Assembly: GCA_963704565.1 (NCBI GenBank)
Contig: OY969917.1
Span: 2,852,001-2,916,000 of the forward strand
Length of the DNA stretch: 64,000 nt
Source: Rhodoblastus sp963704565
GTDB taxonomy: Bacteria; Pseudomonadota; Alphaproteobacteria; Rhizobiales; Beijerinckiaceae
Direction: 5' to 3'
Part shown: positions 35,141 through 44,652 of the stretch, piece after piece
Layout of the letters: each line of letters opens with the position of its first letter
How positions within the stretch are numbered: the stretch's first letter is position 1
Made by a program: the position numbers and the translations under genes
Notes under the pieces: generated by a model
Databases searched by the model: none
What the model saw: only the letters and a program-made list of their open reading frames with translations
Told to the model about the DNA's origin: nothing

Positions 35141-37003
35141 ATGCCCCTGTCCAACGCCAAGCCGCCATCGTCGCGCGAAGCGCCGCATGAACCGTTCAAG
35201 CGCGCGGTGGCCGGCTGTTTGCGCGCCATGGCGCGGGCTCCCGAACTCGAGATCGTTTTCGCCCCTGAAAAGGCGGGCGCCGTCGGGTCGCTGGACAGCG
35301 GGCCAATTCGTCTGAGCGAGCCGCCGCGGCGCCTGACCGAACGCGATGCGGCCATTCTGCGCGGTCAGGCGGACGCCCAGGCGCTACGCCTGGCCTGCCA
35401 CAACGCGGAGACTCATCGGCGCCTGGCGCCCCAGACGAGGCTGGGGCGGACGATTTTCGACGCCATGGAGCAGGCGCGGGTCGAGGCCATCGGCGCGCGC
35501 CGCATGATCGGCGTCGCGCGCAACCTGAGCGCCGCCCTGGAACATCGCTATGAACGCGGTTCATATGCCGAAATCCGCCAGCGTTCCGACGCGCCGATCG
35601 AGGACGCGCTGGCGCTCCTCGTGCGCGAGAAACTGACCGGCGCGCCGCCGCCGGGCCCGGCCGAGCCCTTGGTTCGGCTCTGGCGTGAAACTCTTGAGGC
35701 TCGCGCCGGTTCGAACCTGTCACGGCTCATCGCGACCATCGAGGATCAAAAAGCCTTCGCCAAATTGTCGCGCAAAATCCTGGCGGACCTCGATCTAGCC
35801 GGCCAGGGCGAATCGGACGATGAGGAGCAGGAGGAGGGCGGCGAGGAGCCTCCGTCCACTGAGGAAAAGGAACAATCGGACGCAGGCGAAAAGGAAGCAA
35901 GCCTCGACGCCGAAAGCAGTGAGACCGTCGAAGAATCGGCGGAGGAAAGCCTGGAAGGCCGCGACGAATCGCTCGAGGGCGCGGCGGGCGATGAAGCGGA
36001 CGATTTCGATCTCGGCGAAGGCGACGACGCGGCGACGACCCTGCGTCCGCCGATATCGAACGCCAATAGCGCCCTTGGCGATTATCGCGCCTTCACCACC
36101 CAGTTCGATGAAATCGTCCGCGCCGAAGATCTGTGCGACGCGGAGGAGCTTCAGCGGCTGCGCGCCTATCTGGACAAGCAGCTCCAGAATCTCTCCGCTG
36201 TGGTGGCGCGCCTCGCCAATCGTTTGCAGCGCTTGTTGATGGCGCAGCAGAACCGCGCATGGGAATTCGATCTCGAAGAGGGCGCTTTGGATCCCGCCAG
36301 ATTGTCGCGGGTGATCGTCGATCCGCAATCGCCCTTGTCTTTCAAGCGCGAAAAGGATTCCGATTTCCGCGACACGGTCGTCACTTTGCTGATCGACAAC
36401 TCTGGTTCGATGCGCGGCCGGCCGATCACCATCGCCGCGACCAGCGCCGACATTCTTGCGCGGACGCTGGAGCGCTGCGGCGTCAAAGTCGAAATTCTCG
36501 GCTTTACGACAAAGGCATGGAAGGGCGGCATGTCGCGCGAATTGTGGCTCAAGGCCGGCAAACCGCTCAATCCTGGACGACTTAACGACCTTCGCCATAT
36601 CATCTACAAATCGGCCGACGCGCCCTGGCGCCGCACCCGCAAAAATCTGGGCCTGATGATGCGCGAAGGGCTGCTGAAGGAAAATATCGACGGCGAGGCG
36701 CTCGATTGGGCCCATCGCCGGTTGATGGGGCGTCCCGAACAGCGCAAGATCCTGATGATGATTTCGGATGGCGCGCCGGTGGACGATTCCACCTTGTCGG
36801 TGAACCCGGGCCATTATCTGGAGCGCCACCTGCGGCGGAAGATCGAGGAAATCGAGACGACCTCGCCGGTCCAGCTTATCGCAATCGGCATCGGCCATGA
36901 CGTGACCCGCTATTATCGTCGCGCCGTGACAATAACCGACGCCGAGGAGCTTGGCGGCGCGATGACCGACAAGCTCGCGGAATTGTTCCGCGAGACGAGT
37001 TGA
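35141..37003 (+). CDS. cobT: Aerobic cobaltochelatase subunit CobT
   Basis: The partner of CobS in the cobalt chelatase complex. The 620-residue protein has an N-terminal domain, a strongly acidic Glu/Asp/Ser-rich linker (about residues 225-300), and a C-terminal von Willebrand A domain whose metal-ion-dependent adhesion site DNSGSM is near residue 420. Length and layout match rhizobial CobT. It forms an operon with cobS. Confidence 0.96.
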   Translation: MPLSNAKPPSSREAPHEPFKRAVAGCLRAMARAPELEIVFAPEKAGAVGSLDSGPIRLSEPPRRLTERDAAILRGQADAQALRLACHNAETHRRLAPQTRLGRTIFDAMEQARVEAIGARRMIGVARNLSAALEHRYERGSYAEIRQRSDAPIEDALALLVREKLTGAPPPGPAEPLVRLWRETLEARAGSNLSRLIATIEDQKAFAKLSRKILADLDLAGQGESDDEEQEEGGEEPPSTEEKEQSDAGEKEASLDAESSETVEESAEESLEGRDESLEGAAGDEADDFDLGEGDDAATTLRPPISNANSALGDYRAFTTQFDEIVRAEDLCDAEELQRLRAYLDKQLQNLSAVVARLANRLQRLLMAQQNRAWEFDLEEGALDPARLSRVIVDPQSPLSFKREKDSDFRDTVVTLLIDNSGSMRGRPITIAATSADILARTLERCGVKVEILGFTTKAWKGGMSRELWLKAGKPLNPGRLNDLRHIIYKSADAPWRRTRKNLGLMMREGLLKENIDGEALDWAHRRLMGRPEQRKILMMISDGAPVDDSTLSVNPGHYLERHLRRKIEEIETTSPVQLIAIGIGHDVTRYYRRAVTITDAEELGGAMTDKLAELFRETS

Positions 37004-37146
37004 TTGCGCCGGCAGGCGCGGTCCTGCGGCGCAAATGTCCCGGCGTCGCGGCGGCGTAACGACTTGCAAGGCCGCGACAAACGCGCTAGCTACCGGCCGC
37101 ATCGGTTTCATCGCTACGGTTCTTGACACCGCGCGCGGAGAGAGAA

Positions 37147-37482
37147 ATGACCTACGTCGTTATCGAAAACTGCATCAAGTGCAAATACACGGATTGCGTC
37201 GAGGTCTGCCCCGTCGATTGTTTCTATGAAGGCGAGAATATGCTCGTCATTCATCCGGATGAATGCATCGATTGCGGTGTTTGCGAGCCGGAATGCCCGG
37301 CGGAGGCGATCAAGCCCGACACCGAGCCGGATCTCGAGAAATGGCTGTCGTTGAACGCTGAATACGCTCAGACTTGGCCGAATATCACCATCAAACGCGA
37401 CGCGCTGCCCGAAGCGAAGGAATTCGACGGGCGGCCAGGCAAGCTGGCTATGTTCAGCAAGGAGCCGGGTAAGGGCGACTGA
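37147..37482 (+). CDS. fdxA: Seven-iron ferredoxin FdxA
   Basis: A 111-residue electron carrier with one [3Fe-4S] and one [4Fe-4S] cluster. Cysteines at 9, 17 and 50 fit the 3Fe ligands, and 21, 40, 43 and 46 the 4Fe ligands; Cys12 and Cys25 are extra, as in Azotobacter FdI-type proteins. The C-terminal extension includes NAEYAQTWPNITIKRDALP, conserved in the family. A GGAGAGAG ribosome-binding site fixes the ATG at 37147. It precedes carD, an order common in Hyphomicrobiales. Confidence 0.96.
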   Translation: MTYVVIENCIKCKYTDCVEVCPVDCFYEGENMLVIHPDECIDCGVCEPECPAEAIKPDTEPDLEKWLSLNAEYAQTWPNITIKRDALPEAKEFDGRPGKLAMFSKEPGKGD

Positions 37483-37996
37483 CCTTCATTCGCGCTGCTC
37501 GGGCGTCGCGATTTAACCATTGTTTCAGCCGAGTTCGCGCCGAATCAATTATATTTTGATTCGGGCGTTAATCTGTGATATGCATTTCATATATCAACCG
37601 GCAAACGATCACTCGCTTCTGTGACATGACCAACGGCTCCCGCTCAGGCGTGGGGCCTGTTTTTACCTTAAGAACGGAGTTGGAGCGCGGGCTTTCGCCC
37701 CCGTTTTGACCTACGCAGTGGCGCGAAGATCCCAATTGGCGGCCTGAATCGAGGCGCGGTTCGGAAGCGTTCCGTCGCCGCAGTGTTGTTGTGTTTCTGG
37801 TCTTGCTTCGGCTGGACTTCACTATAGGGTGCGATATCTCGGCGACAGCATCAAGAACAGACGCATAGGGTATGGCGCTCCCTCAAGCGTCGGCCAATTC
37901 GGGCTGATTGCCCGTTTTGGCGCGAAATCGGTTGGCGGTCGACAATGTTCGCCTCAGCCGGAATGTGGACCTCGAACCATCAGCGATTGGACCAAG
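37483..37996. other. Long gap between fdxA and carD
   Basis: About 510 bases without a convincing gene if carD begins at 37997. An inverted repeat with 9-bp arms lies at 37540-37564 soon after fdxA. Near 37688-37710 a GC-rich hairpin (GGGC TTTC GCCC core) is followed by TTTT and could end a short transcript from about 37600. The frame of carD is open back to 37829, but that part does not resemble CarD. A small RNA or long carD leader is possible but unproven. Confidence 0.35.
37540..37564 (+). terminator. Inverted repeat after fdxA
   Basis: Arms CCGAATCAA (37540-37548) and TTGATTCGG (37556-37564) enclose a 7-base AT-only loop, 57 bases after the fdxA stop. No T-tract follows, so termination is a guess from position. 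Confidence 0.35.
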
Positions 37997-38668
37997 GTGA
38001 CGCAGAAAAAAACCTCTTCGGCGGCTAACGCCGCTTCGTCCGCTCCTCGTTCCTCCGATCCGAGCAAGATTGCCGTGTCCTCATCGAAATCTTCGAGCAA
38101 GACGCTGACATCAAAGAGTGGCTTCAAGACCAACGAATTCATCGTCTATCCCGCGCATGGCGTCGGACAGATTGTCGCCATCGAGGAGCAGGAAGTCGCG
38201 GGCTTCAAGCTTGAACTTTATGTCATTTCCTTCGTCAAGGACAAAATGACGCTCAAGGTGCCAACCCCGAAGGTCGTCGCCGTGGGCATGCGCAAGCTTG
38301 CCGACGCCAATGTCGTCAAAAAGGCGCTCGACACTTTGACAGGCCGCGCGCGAGTCAAGCGCACGATGTGGTCGCGCCGCGCCCAGGAATATGAAGCCAA
38401 GATCAATTCGGGCGATCTGGTGGCTATCGCCGAGGTTGTGCGCGACCTATACCGTTCCGAGATCCAGCCCGAGCAGTCCTATTCCGAGCGTCAGCTCTAC
38501 GAAGCAGCGCTCGATCGCTTGGCGCGTGAGCTCGCCGTCGTGCAAAAGCTCAGCGATCCCGATTGTTTCAAGCTGATCGAATCCCATCTGGCAAAAGGTC
38601 CGCGTCGCGCCGCCAAGGTGGAGGAAGCGATCATCGTCGAGGAAAACGACGTCGAAGAAGCAGCGTAA
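37997..38668 (+). CDS. carD: CarD family transcription regulator (CdnL-like)
   Basis: Binds the RNA polymerase beta subunit and stabilises open promoter complexes, particularly at rRNA and housekeeping promoters. The N-terminal RNAP-interaction domain begins around FIVYPAHGVGQI, about residue 45, and the all-helical C-terminal DNA-binding domain follows, with the conserved TMWSRRAQEYEAKI. Before it lies a 40-residue serine/lysine/alanine-rich extension. I take the GTG at 37997 (223 residues) as start because sequence upstream of it is unlike the family; a start at 37829 would add 56 residues. A strong intrinsic terminator follows. Confidence 0.92.
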   Translation: MTQKKTSSAANAASSAPRSSDPSKIAVSSSKSSSKTLTSKSGFKTNEFIVYPAHGVGQIVAIEEQEVAGFKLELYVISFVKDKMTLKVPTPKVVAVGMRKLADANVVKKALDTLTGRARVKRTMWSRRAQEYEAKINSGDLVAIAEVVRDLYRSEIQPEQSYSERQLYEAALDRLARELAVVQKLSDPDCFKLIESHLAKGPRRAAKVEEAIIVEENDVEEAA

Positions 38669-38690
38669 GGCGCACAAAAATACGAAAAAA

Positions 38691-38718
38691 CCCCGCCGGA
38701 CAGGCGGGGTTTTTGTTT
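38691..38718. terminator. Rho-independent terminator after carD
   Basis: Perfect 7-bp GC-only arms CCCCGCC (38691-38697) and GGCGGGG (38703-38709), a 5-base loop and a TTTTTGTTT tail form a textbook intrinsic terminator. A run of six A just before it makes it usable for convergent secB on the minus strand as well. Confidence 0.92.
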
Positions 38719-38743
38719 GGCCTTCCCGAAGGCGCTCGCGCGC

Positions 38744-39223
38744 TCAGGACAGATGGGTCGGCGGCTGCGCGCCTTGCGCCTGCTGCATGCGCTGGGCGTA
38801 AAGCGCCGCGAAATCGATCGGATCGAGATAAAGCGGGGGAAAGCCGCCGTTGCGGATCGAATCCGCGATGATCTGACGCGCAAACGGGAAAAGCAGGCGC
38901 GGACATTCGATCATCACGACGAGGTGGTTCTGCTCCTGGGGAATATTGACCAGACGGAACACGCCCGAATAGGTCAGTTCGAATTTGAACAGGACGTTCG
39001 AGGCTTCTCCGGCCGAGCCTTCGATCAGTAGTTCGACTTCGAAATCCTGTTCCGCCAACTGCTTCGCATTGACGTTCACCTGAACATTGATGTTCGGGGC
39101 CAACTCTTGCGGGCGGAGCGAGTTCGGGGCGTTCGGATTTTCGAACGAAAGATCCTTGCAATATTGCACCATGCAATTCAACGCCGGGGCGGCTTGCGCC
39201 TGCCCACCATTCGCATCCGTCAT
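38744..39223 (-). CDS. secB: Protein-export chaperone SecB
   Basis: A tetrameric chaperone that keeps precursor proteins unfolded and delivers them to SecA. The 159-residue protein has the family core from QYCKDLSFENPNAP onwards, a VNVNAKQL strand and ECPRLLFPFARQII. The ATG at 39221-39223 has GGAG 6 bases upstream; the frame is open to 39340 but the extra residues are not SecB-like. It is divergent from the Tim44-like gene, a conserved alphaproteobacterial pairing. Confidence 0.96.
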   Translation of the reverse strand: MTDANGGQAQAAPALNCMVQYCKDLSFENPNAPNSLRPQELAPNINVQVNVNAKQLAEQDFEVELLIEGSAGEASNVLFKFELTYSGVFRLVNIPQEQNHLVVMIECPRLLFPFARQIIADSIRNGGFPPLYLDPIDFAALYAQRMQQAQGAQPPTHLS

Positions 39224-39485
39224 GTCTATCTCCCGCACAAGCTTGGAATGACGGAGCAGAACCGCCATTTCTCGTAATGCTTCGACGGGATTCAGGTCTC
39301 CATCGAAACCGTTCGAAACGAACGCCTCGCCCGGTAGCATGAATCCCCTGAGGAAAACAAGTTTGGGATGTTCCCGCGCCGCGCGCCTTGCTGGGCTTTG
39401 GCGGCGGTGCTAACCATTCCCCCCAGACGAGGATTGTCGGACGCGATCCCGCCTTTCGAATCGCGGCCATGGAAGCGAGGCCATA

Positions 39486-40133
39486 ATGCAACTGGATCCG
39501 GCCATCGTCATTTTCGCCCTTTTGGCGCTTTTCATTCTGTGGAAGCTCCGGTCCGTTCTGGGCGCGCGCACGGGCTATGAGCAGAGAAACGATTTTTCGG
39601 CGGTTTCTCAGCCTGCCGCCTCGTCGCAGCCGCCCGTCGTTCTCGACGCGCGCTGGCAGGATTTCGCCGAGCGGGGAAGCCCCGTCTGGGACGGTCTCGA
39701 CGCGATCGCAAAAGCTCAGCCGGGTTTCGACGCCGGCGCCTTTCTCGACGGGGCCCGCGAAGCATACAAAATGGTGGTGCGCGCTTTTTCCGTCGGCGAT
39801 GAGGCCACTTTGCGGTCGCTGGCGAGCGACGAAGTCTATGGCAGCTTCAAGACCGCCTTGGCGGAACGCGCGCAGCGCGGCGAAACCGTGGAGACGAATT
39901 TTGTCGCCTTCAACGGGGTCAAGCTGGTGAGCGCGACCGTCGATGCTGTCGGCGCGCGGGTCGCAGTGCGGTTCGACACCGAATTTGTCACTGTGACCCG
40001 CGACAAGGCTGGTCAGGTCGTAGAAGGCGACCCGGAAAAGCCGCAGGAAATTATCGACGTCTGGACCTTCGCCCGGCGGCACGACGTCAGCGGCCCGAAC
40101 TGGCTGCTGGTCGCGACCGCTCCCGTGCAATGA
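39486..40133 (+). CDS. Tim44/TimA domain protein
   Basis: A 215-residue membrane-anchored protein. One N-terminal helix (about residues 5-20) is followed by a flexible linker and the Tim44-like C-terminal domain (about 75-215), an NTF2-like fold shared with the mitochondrial import motor component. Bacterial function is not settled; a role around the Sec system or membrane integrity is suggested by the family and by secB next door. GAGG 5 bases upstream supports the ATG. The stop overlaps the mltA start (ATGA). Confidence 0.92.
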   Translation: MQLDPAIVIFALLALFILWKLRSVLGARTGYEQRNDFSAVSQPAASSQPPVVLDARWQDFAERGSPVWDGLDAIAKAQPGFDAGAFLDGAREAYKMVVRAFSVGDEATLRSLASDEVYGSFKTALAERAQRGETVETNFVAFNGVKLVSATVDAVGARVAVRFDTEFVTVTRDKAGQVVEGDPEKPQEIIDVWTFARRHDVSGPNWLLVATAPVQ

Positions 40134-41347
40134 TCCGGTCGACGCTGCGCTGTTTTATCCGCACAGGGCTTCGACGGAGCGTCGGCTTTTGGCTCGTTAT
40201 TGGCGTCTTGGCGTCGGGCGCCGCGCCATGCAGCGCGGCGGCCTATCGACTCGACGCGGTTTCTTTCGCCGATTTGCCCGGCTTCGGCCAGGATCGCCTT
40301 GATGAGGCGCTAAAAAATTTCGCGAAAACCTGCGGACGGCCGTTAAACGGCGGGCCGAGCGTCGAAGGTTTCGACGGCGCGGCGGAAGCCGAGGCTTGCC
40401 GGGCAGCCCGCCGGGGCGACGGGGCGGCGAATCCGAAAAATTTCTTCGAGCGCCATTTTCGTCCCTGGCGCATTGTCGCCAATGCCTCGGGCGACGCTTT
40501 CTTCACCGGCTATTACCAGCCCGAGATCGCCGGCTCGCTTACAAGAACGACCGCGTATCCCGTTCCAGTTTACGGCTTGCCGCCTGACCTCGTCGTCCTG
40601 CCGCCCGGGAAGCGCTCGGGCGCGCTGACGGGTCTGATCGCCGCCCGACGGGCGCCCAGTGGCGCCCTGACGCCTTTTCCCGATCGCGGCGCGATCGAAG
40701 ATGGCGCGTTGGAGCATGCTCCTCGCGTGCGCAAGCTCGTCTATCTCAGAGACAATGTCGATCTGTTCCTGGCGCAGGTCCAGGGCTCCGCCCGCGTGCG
40801 GTTGTCCGACGGGCGCGTGCTTGTGCTGACATTCGCCGGCAAGAATGGCCAGCCCTATACGGCTTTGGCGCGCGTTCTCGTCCAAAAGGGCGTGGCTACG
40901 CCGGCGGAAATGACAATGGATCGGCTCATCCAATGGATCAGGGCGAATGGCCTTGAACGAGGTCAGCCGGGGGACGAACTGCTTCGCCTCAACCGATCTT
41001 TCGTCTTTTTCAACGCCCATATCGAAACGGGCGCACAAGCACAGCCGCGCGGCGGGAGTGGCGCGCCTTTGACGCCCTTGCGCTCCGTTGCGGTTGATAA
41101 GCGCGTCTGGCCTTATGGACTGCCCTTTTTTATCGATTCGACCTTGCCGTGGCGGAATGCGGAGCCAGAGCCGTTTCGGCGGCTGGTCATGTCGCAGGAC
41201 ACCGGCGCGGCGATCGTCGGCGCCGCGCGCGCCGACATCTATTTTGGCCTTGGCCGTGAGGCCGGCGCCCGCGCCGCCGAAATTCGCCATCATGGTCAGT
41301 TTTTTATCCTCCTTCCGATCCGCTCGCGGGTCGGGGACGGACAATAG
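40130..41347 (+). CDS. mltA: Membrane-bound lytic murein transglycosylase A
   Basis: Cleaves glycan strands of peptidoglycan forming 1,6-anhydro ends. The 405-residue protein has a signal-like N-terminus and the MltA domain with FFTGYYQPEIAGS near residue 125. A C-terminal 3D domain carries the catalytic Asp region in VMSQDTGAAIVGAARADIYFG. No clear lipobox cysteine is evident at the usual place. Coupled to the Tim44-like gene by a 4-base overlap and followed by an Smr gene, as in other Hyphomicrobiales. Confidence 0.93.
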   Translation: MIRSTLRCFIRTGLRRSVGFWLVIGVLASGAAPCSAAAYRLDAVSFADLPGFGQDRLDEALKNFAKTCGRPLNGGPSVEGFDGAAEAEACRAARRGDGAANPKNFFERHFRPWRIVANASGDAFFTGYYQPEIAGSLTRTTAYPVPVYGLPPDLVVLPPGKRSGALTGLIAARRAPSGALTPFPDRGAIEDGALEHAPRVRKLVYLRDNVDLFLAQVQGSARVRLSDGRVLVLTFAGKNGQPYTALARVLVQKGVATPAEMTMDRLIQWIRANGLERGQPGDELLRLNRSFVFFNAHIETGAQAQPRGGSGAPLTPLRSVAVDKRVWPYGLPFFIDSTLPWRNAEPEPFRRLVMSQDTGAAIVGAARADIYFGLGREAGARAAEIRHHGQFFILLPIRSRVGDGQ

Positions 41348-41357
41348 GGAGGCCAGG

Positions 41358-41939
41358 ATGAAGGGCGGCGAATTGAAACGCGCGGCGCGCGCCCGTCTCC
41401 TTTCGCGCGAGGAACTGGCGCTGTGGCGTCACGTCACAGCCGACGTCAAGCCACGAGTTCCGACTATGGCGCGTCCACCCGAGCCGATAACGGCGCCCGA
41501 CGCAGGTCCGAAAAAGGCGGTCGCGGTTTCTCCGACGCTTGTCACTTCTTCTCCCGAGCCGATCAAAAAGCCAAAACCGATGCCGCCGCTCGCGCCCTTG
41601 GAGAAGCGCCTCAAACGGCGGCTCGGCGCGGGCAAGGCGCAGGTCGACGACATGCTCGACCTGCACGGGATGACCCAGGCTCACGCGCATCGCGCGCTCA
41701 ATAATTTTCTCTGGCGCGCCGCCGAGGACGGGGCCCGGCTGGTGCTCGTGATCACCGGAAAAGGCGCGCCCTCCGCCGACGATGGTGGAGCGCCGGAACG
41801 CGGCGTGTTGCGCCGGAACGTCCCGCATTGGCTCCGCGCGCTCGAACTGCGCGCCGTCGTCCTTTCGGTCGAGGAAGCGGCGAGGCCTCACGGCGGCTCC
41901 GGCGCGCTTTATGTGCGGCTTCGGCGGCGCGTTTCCTGA
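41358..41939 (+). CDS. Smr/MutS2-type domain protein
   Basis: A 193-residue protein whose last 95 residues form an Smr domain: DDMLDLHGMTQAHAH, LVLVITGKG and a terminal LYVRLRR. Smr domains act as endonucleases on RNA or DNA, notably in ribosome rescue and recombination control. The proline-rich N-terminal half is probably unstructured. GGGAGG just upstream of the ATG at 41358 sets the start, 10 bases after mltA. Confidence 0.92.
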   Translation: MKGGELKRAARARLLSREELALWRHVTADVKPRVPTMARPPEPITAPDAGPKKAVAVSPTLVTSSPEPIKKPKPMPPLAPLEKRLKRRLGAGKAQVDDMLDLHGMTQAHAHRALNNFLWRAAEDGARLVLVITGKGAPSADDGGAPERGVLRRNVPHWLRALELRAVVLSVEEAARPHGGSGALYVRLRRRVS

Positions 41940-42007
41940 CGACAAAGGGCTTGACCGCCTCGGGCGGCGCGGGCAAGACCCCGACGTCGTTTGAAAAGAG
42001 AGCCTCC

Positions 42008-43036
42008 ATGTCCGCGCATCAGTTTGACGTCCTTGGCCTTGGCAATGCAATCGTCGATGTGATCGCGCCAGTGGACGATGAATTCTTGGTCAGGGCCGGA
42101 TTGCATAAGGGCTCGATGCAGCTCGTGGACGAGGCGCGGGCGCAAGCGCTTTACGACGCCATGGGCGCGACGACCATTGTTTCGGGCGGATCGGCGGCCA
42201 ATACCATCGCGGGCCTCGCGAGCCTGGGCGGCAAGGGCGCCTTTGTCGGCAAGGTCGCGTCGGATGAGGCGGGACGCGCCTTTGCCCACGACATTCGGGC
42301 GGCAGGCGTGCATTTCTCGACCGCGCCGGCGCCGGACGGGCCTTCCACCGCACGTTGTCTCGTTCTGGTCACGCCGGACGGCCAAAGGACGATGAACACT
42401 TTTCTCGGCGCCTGCCAGAATCTGACCAGCGCCGACCTGAACCCCGCCGACATAACCGCCGCGCGGATTCTCTATCTCGAAGGCTATCTCTGGGATCCGC
42501 CGGCCGCCAAGCGGGCCTTCATCGAGGCGTCGCGCATCGCACACGGGGCTGGACGCGAGGCGGCGCTCACCCTGTCGGATGTTTTTTGCGTCGATCGCCA
42601 CCAGCAGGAATTCTTGGGTCTGTTGCGCGACGGCTTCGTCGATATTCTGTTCGCCAACGAATCCGAACTTCACGCCCTCTACCAGACGTCGGATTTCGCC
42701 ACGGCGGTCGCGGCTTTGCGGCAGGAAAAAGTGATCGCCGCCGTCACGCGCTCCGAAAAGGGCGCGATCGTCGTCCAGGGCGAAAAAACGTTCGAAGTTC
42801 CGGCCGCGCCCATCGACAATCTCATCGACACCACCGGCGCGGGCGACCTGTTCGCCGCCGGTTTCCTTTCCGCCTACACGCGGGGACGGCCGCTGGACTA
42901 TTGCGCCCGGCTTGGAGCGCTCGCCGCGAGCGAAATCATCCAGCATTTCGGCGCCCGGCCAGAGGTCGGGCTCGCCCAGTTCGCGGAACAGAGCCTTTAT
43001 CTGCGCGAATATCGTGAGGAAGCGCAGCGCGCCTGA
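42008..43036 (+). CDS. PfkB family carbohydrate/nucleoside kinase (adenosine kinase-like)
   Basis: A 342-residue ribokinase-fold enzyme. The N-terminal signature includes LGLGNAIVDVIAPVDD and SGGSAANTIAGLASLGG; the C-terminal motif DTTGAGDLFAAGFL holds the catalytic Asp near residue 280. Rhizobial relatives are usually annotated as adenosine kinase, but the substrate cannot be confirmed from sequence alone. GAGAG 5-7 bases upstream supports the ATG at 42008. It is convergent with purH, which could fit purine salvage beside purine synthesis. Confidence 0.9.
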   Translation: MSAHQFDVLGLGNAIVDVIAPVDDEFLVRAGLHKGSMQLVDEARAQALYDAMGATTIVSGGSAANTIAGLASLGGKGAFVGKVASDEAGRAFAHDIRAAGVHFSTAPAPDGPSTARCLVLVTPDGQRTMNTFLGACQNLTSADLNPADITAARILYLEGYLWDPPAAKRAFIEASRIAHGAGREAALTLSDVFCVDRHQQEFLGLLRDGFVDILFANESELHALYQTSDFATAVAALRQEKVIAAVTRSEKGAIVVQGEKTFEVPAAPIDNLIDTTGAGDLFAAGFLSAYTRGRPLDYCARLGALAASEIIQHFGARPEVGLAQFAEQSLYLREYREEAQRA

Positions 43037-43065
43037 GCGTGGCGCGCTGTATTTTTTCTTCTGGC

Positions 43066-44652
43066 TTAATGGCGGAAGTGCCGATGGCCGGTCATCACCA
43101 TGGCCAGACCGGCCTCGTCGGCGGCCTTGATCACCTCGTCGTCGCGCATTGAGCCGCCCGGCTGAATGACCGCCGTCGCGCCGGCCTCGGCCGCCGCCAG
43201 CAGGCCGTCGGCGAAGGGGAAGAAGGCGTCGGAGGCGACAACGGAGCCTTTCGCCCAGCTCTCGGCCGCGCCGACCGCCTTGGCGGCTTCCGCCGCCTTC
43301 GATGCCGCGATGCGCGACGAATCGACCCGGCTCATCTGTCCCGCGCCGATGCCGACGGTGGCGCCATTCTTCACATAGACGATGGCGTTGGACTTTACAT
43401 GTTTGACAATGCGGAAGGCGAAGATGAGGTCCGCCAGCTCCTGTTCGGTCGGCGCGCGCTTGGTGACGACCTTGAGCGGCATGTCGTCAACCATGGCGTT
43501 GTCGCGGGACTGGAACAACAGACCCCCCGCGACCGAGCGGACGGTCAGGCCGGGCGCGCGCGGATCCGGCAGCCCGCCGGTCAGCAACAGGCGCAGGTTC
43601 TTTTTCGCCGCGACCAGGGCGATGGCCGCCTCGTCGGCGTCGGGAGCGATGATCACTTCCGTGAAAATCTTTACGATTTCGGAAGCGGCGGCGGCGTCGA
43701 GCTTGCGGTTCAGGGCGACGATTCCGCCGAAGGCGGAAACCGGATCGCACGCCTGGGCGCGGAGATAGGCTTCCTTCAGGCTGGCGCCCTCCGCAACGCC
43801 GCAAGGGTTGGCGTGTTTGATGATCGCCACGGCGGCGGCGCGCGCCGGGTCGAATTCGGCGACCAGTTCGAAAGCCGCGTCGGTGTCGTTGACATTGTTG
43901 TAGGAAAGCTGCTTGCCCTGAAGCTGGCGGGCCGTCGCCACACCGGGTCGGGTTTCGCCGGTCAGATAGAATCCCGCGTGCTGGTGCGGGTTTTCGCCAT
44001 AGCGCATGGGCTCGGACAATTTGCCGCCGACAGCGCGATATTCCGGCGTCGCGATCGCCAGGGCCCTGGCCAGCCAATTGGAGATGGCCGCGTCATAGGC
44101 GGCGGTTCGGGCATAGGCCTTTTGCGCCAGTTTTTTGCGCAGGGCGAGCGGCGAGCCGCCGGAGGCGTCCATCGCGTCGAGGATCGCCTGATAGTCGGAG
44201 GCGTCGACCACAACCGCGACATCCTCGTGATTCTTCGCGGCGGCGCGGATCATCGCCGGGCCGCCGATGTCGATATTCTCGATGGTCTCCTCCCATCCCG
44301 CCTGCCGGGCGACGGTGGCCTCGAAGGGATAGAGATTGACGACAAGAAGATCGATCGGCTCGATCCCGTGCGCAAGCATGGCCGCTTCATGCTCGGGATT
44401 TTCGCGGATCGCCAGCAGGCCGCCATGAACTTTCGGATGCAGGGTCTTGACCCTTCCGTCCATCATTTCCGGAAAGCCGGTGACGTCGGAAACATCCGTC
44501 ACGGCAATGCCGGCGTCGGCGATGGCCTTGCGCGTGCCGCCGGTGGAAACGAGGCTGACCCCGCGTTGTTGCAGCGCGCGCGCGAAATCGATCAAACCGG
44601 TCTTGTCGGAAACGGAAAGCAGCGCACGTTTGATGGGGCGGATGTCGGACAT
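43066..44652 (-). CDS. purH: Bifunctional AICAR formyltransferase/IMP cyclohydrolase
   Basis: Carries out the last two steps of IMP synthesis. The 528-residue protein has an N-terminal MGS-like cyclohydrolase domain (to about 190) with VKTLHPKVHGGLL, and the AICAR transformylase domain with KHANPCGVAEG and the terminal AVIQPGGSMRDDEVI block. Both domains are intact. Upstream on the same strand lie the heparinase-like gene and rsmB, a conserved Hyphomicrobiales arrangement, with a 195-base gap that may hold a separate promoter. Confidence 0.97.
   Translation of the reverse strand: MSDIRPIKRALLSVSDKTGLIDFARALQQRGVSLVSTGGTRKAIADAGIAVTDVSDVTGFPEMMDGRVKTLHPKVHGGLLAIRENPEHEAAMLAHGIEPIDLLVVNLYPFEATVARQAGWEETIENIDIGGPAMIRAAAKNHEDVAVVVDASDYQAILDAMDASGGSPLALRKKLAQKAYARTAAYDAAISNWLARALAIATPEYRAVGGKLSEPMRYGENPHQHAGFYLTGETRPGVATARQLQGKQLSYNNVNDTDAAFELVAEFDPARAAAVAIIKHANPCGVAEGASLKEAYLRAQACDPVSAFGGIVALNRKLDAAAASEIVKIFTEVIIAPDADEAAIALVAAKKNLRLLLTGGLPDPRAPGLTVRSVAGGLLFQSRDNAMVDDMPLKVVTKRAPTEQELADLIFAFRIVKHVKSNAIVYVKNGATVGIGAGQMSRVDSSRIAASKAAEAAKAVGAAESWAKGSVVASDAFFPFADGLLAAAEAGATAVIQPGGSMRDDEVIKAADEAGLAMVMTGHRHFRH

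Noticed and set aside
37829..37996. Longer carD start at 37829
   Set aside because: The added 56 residues do not resemble CarD or anything else, and the typical Ser/Lys-rich N-terminus begins at the GTG at 37997.
38631..40130. A 499-codon minus-strand frame covering the carD terminator, secB and the Tim44-like gene
   Set aside because: It runs through a strong terminator and overlaps the true secB frame; not a gene.
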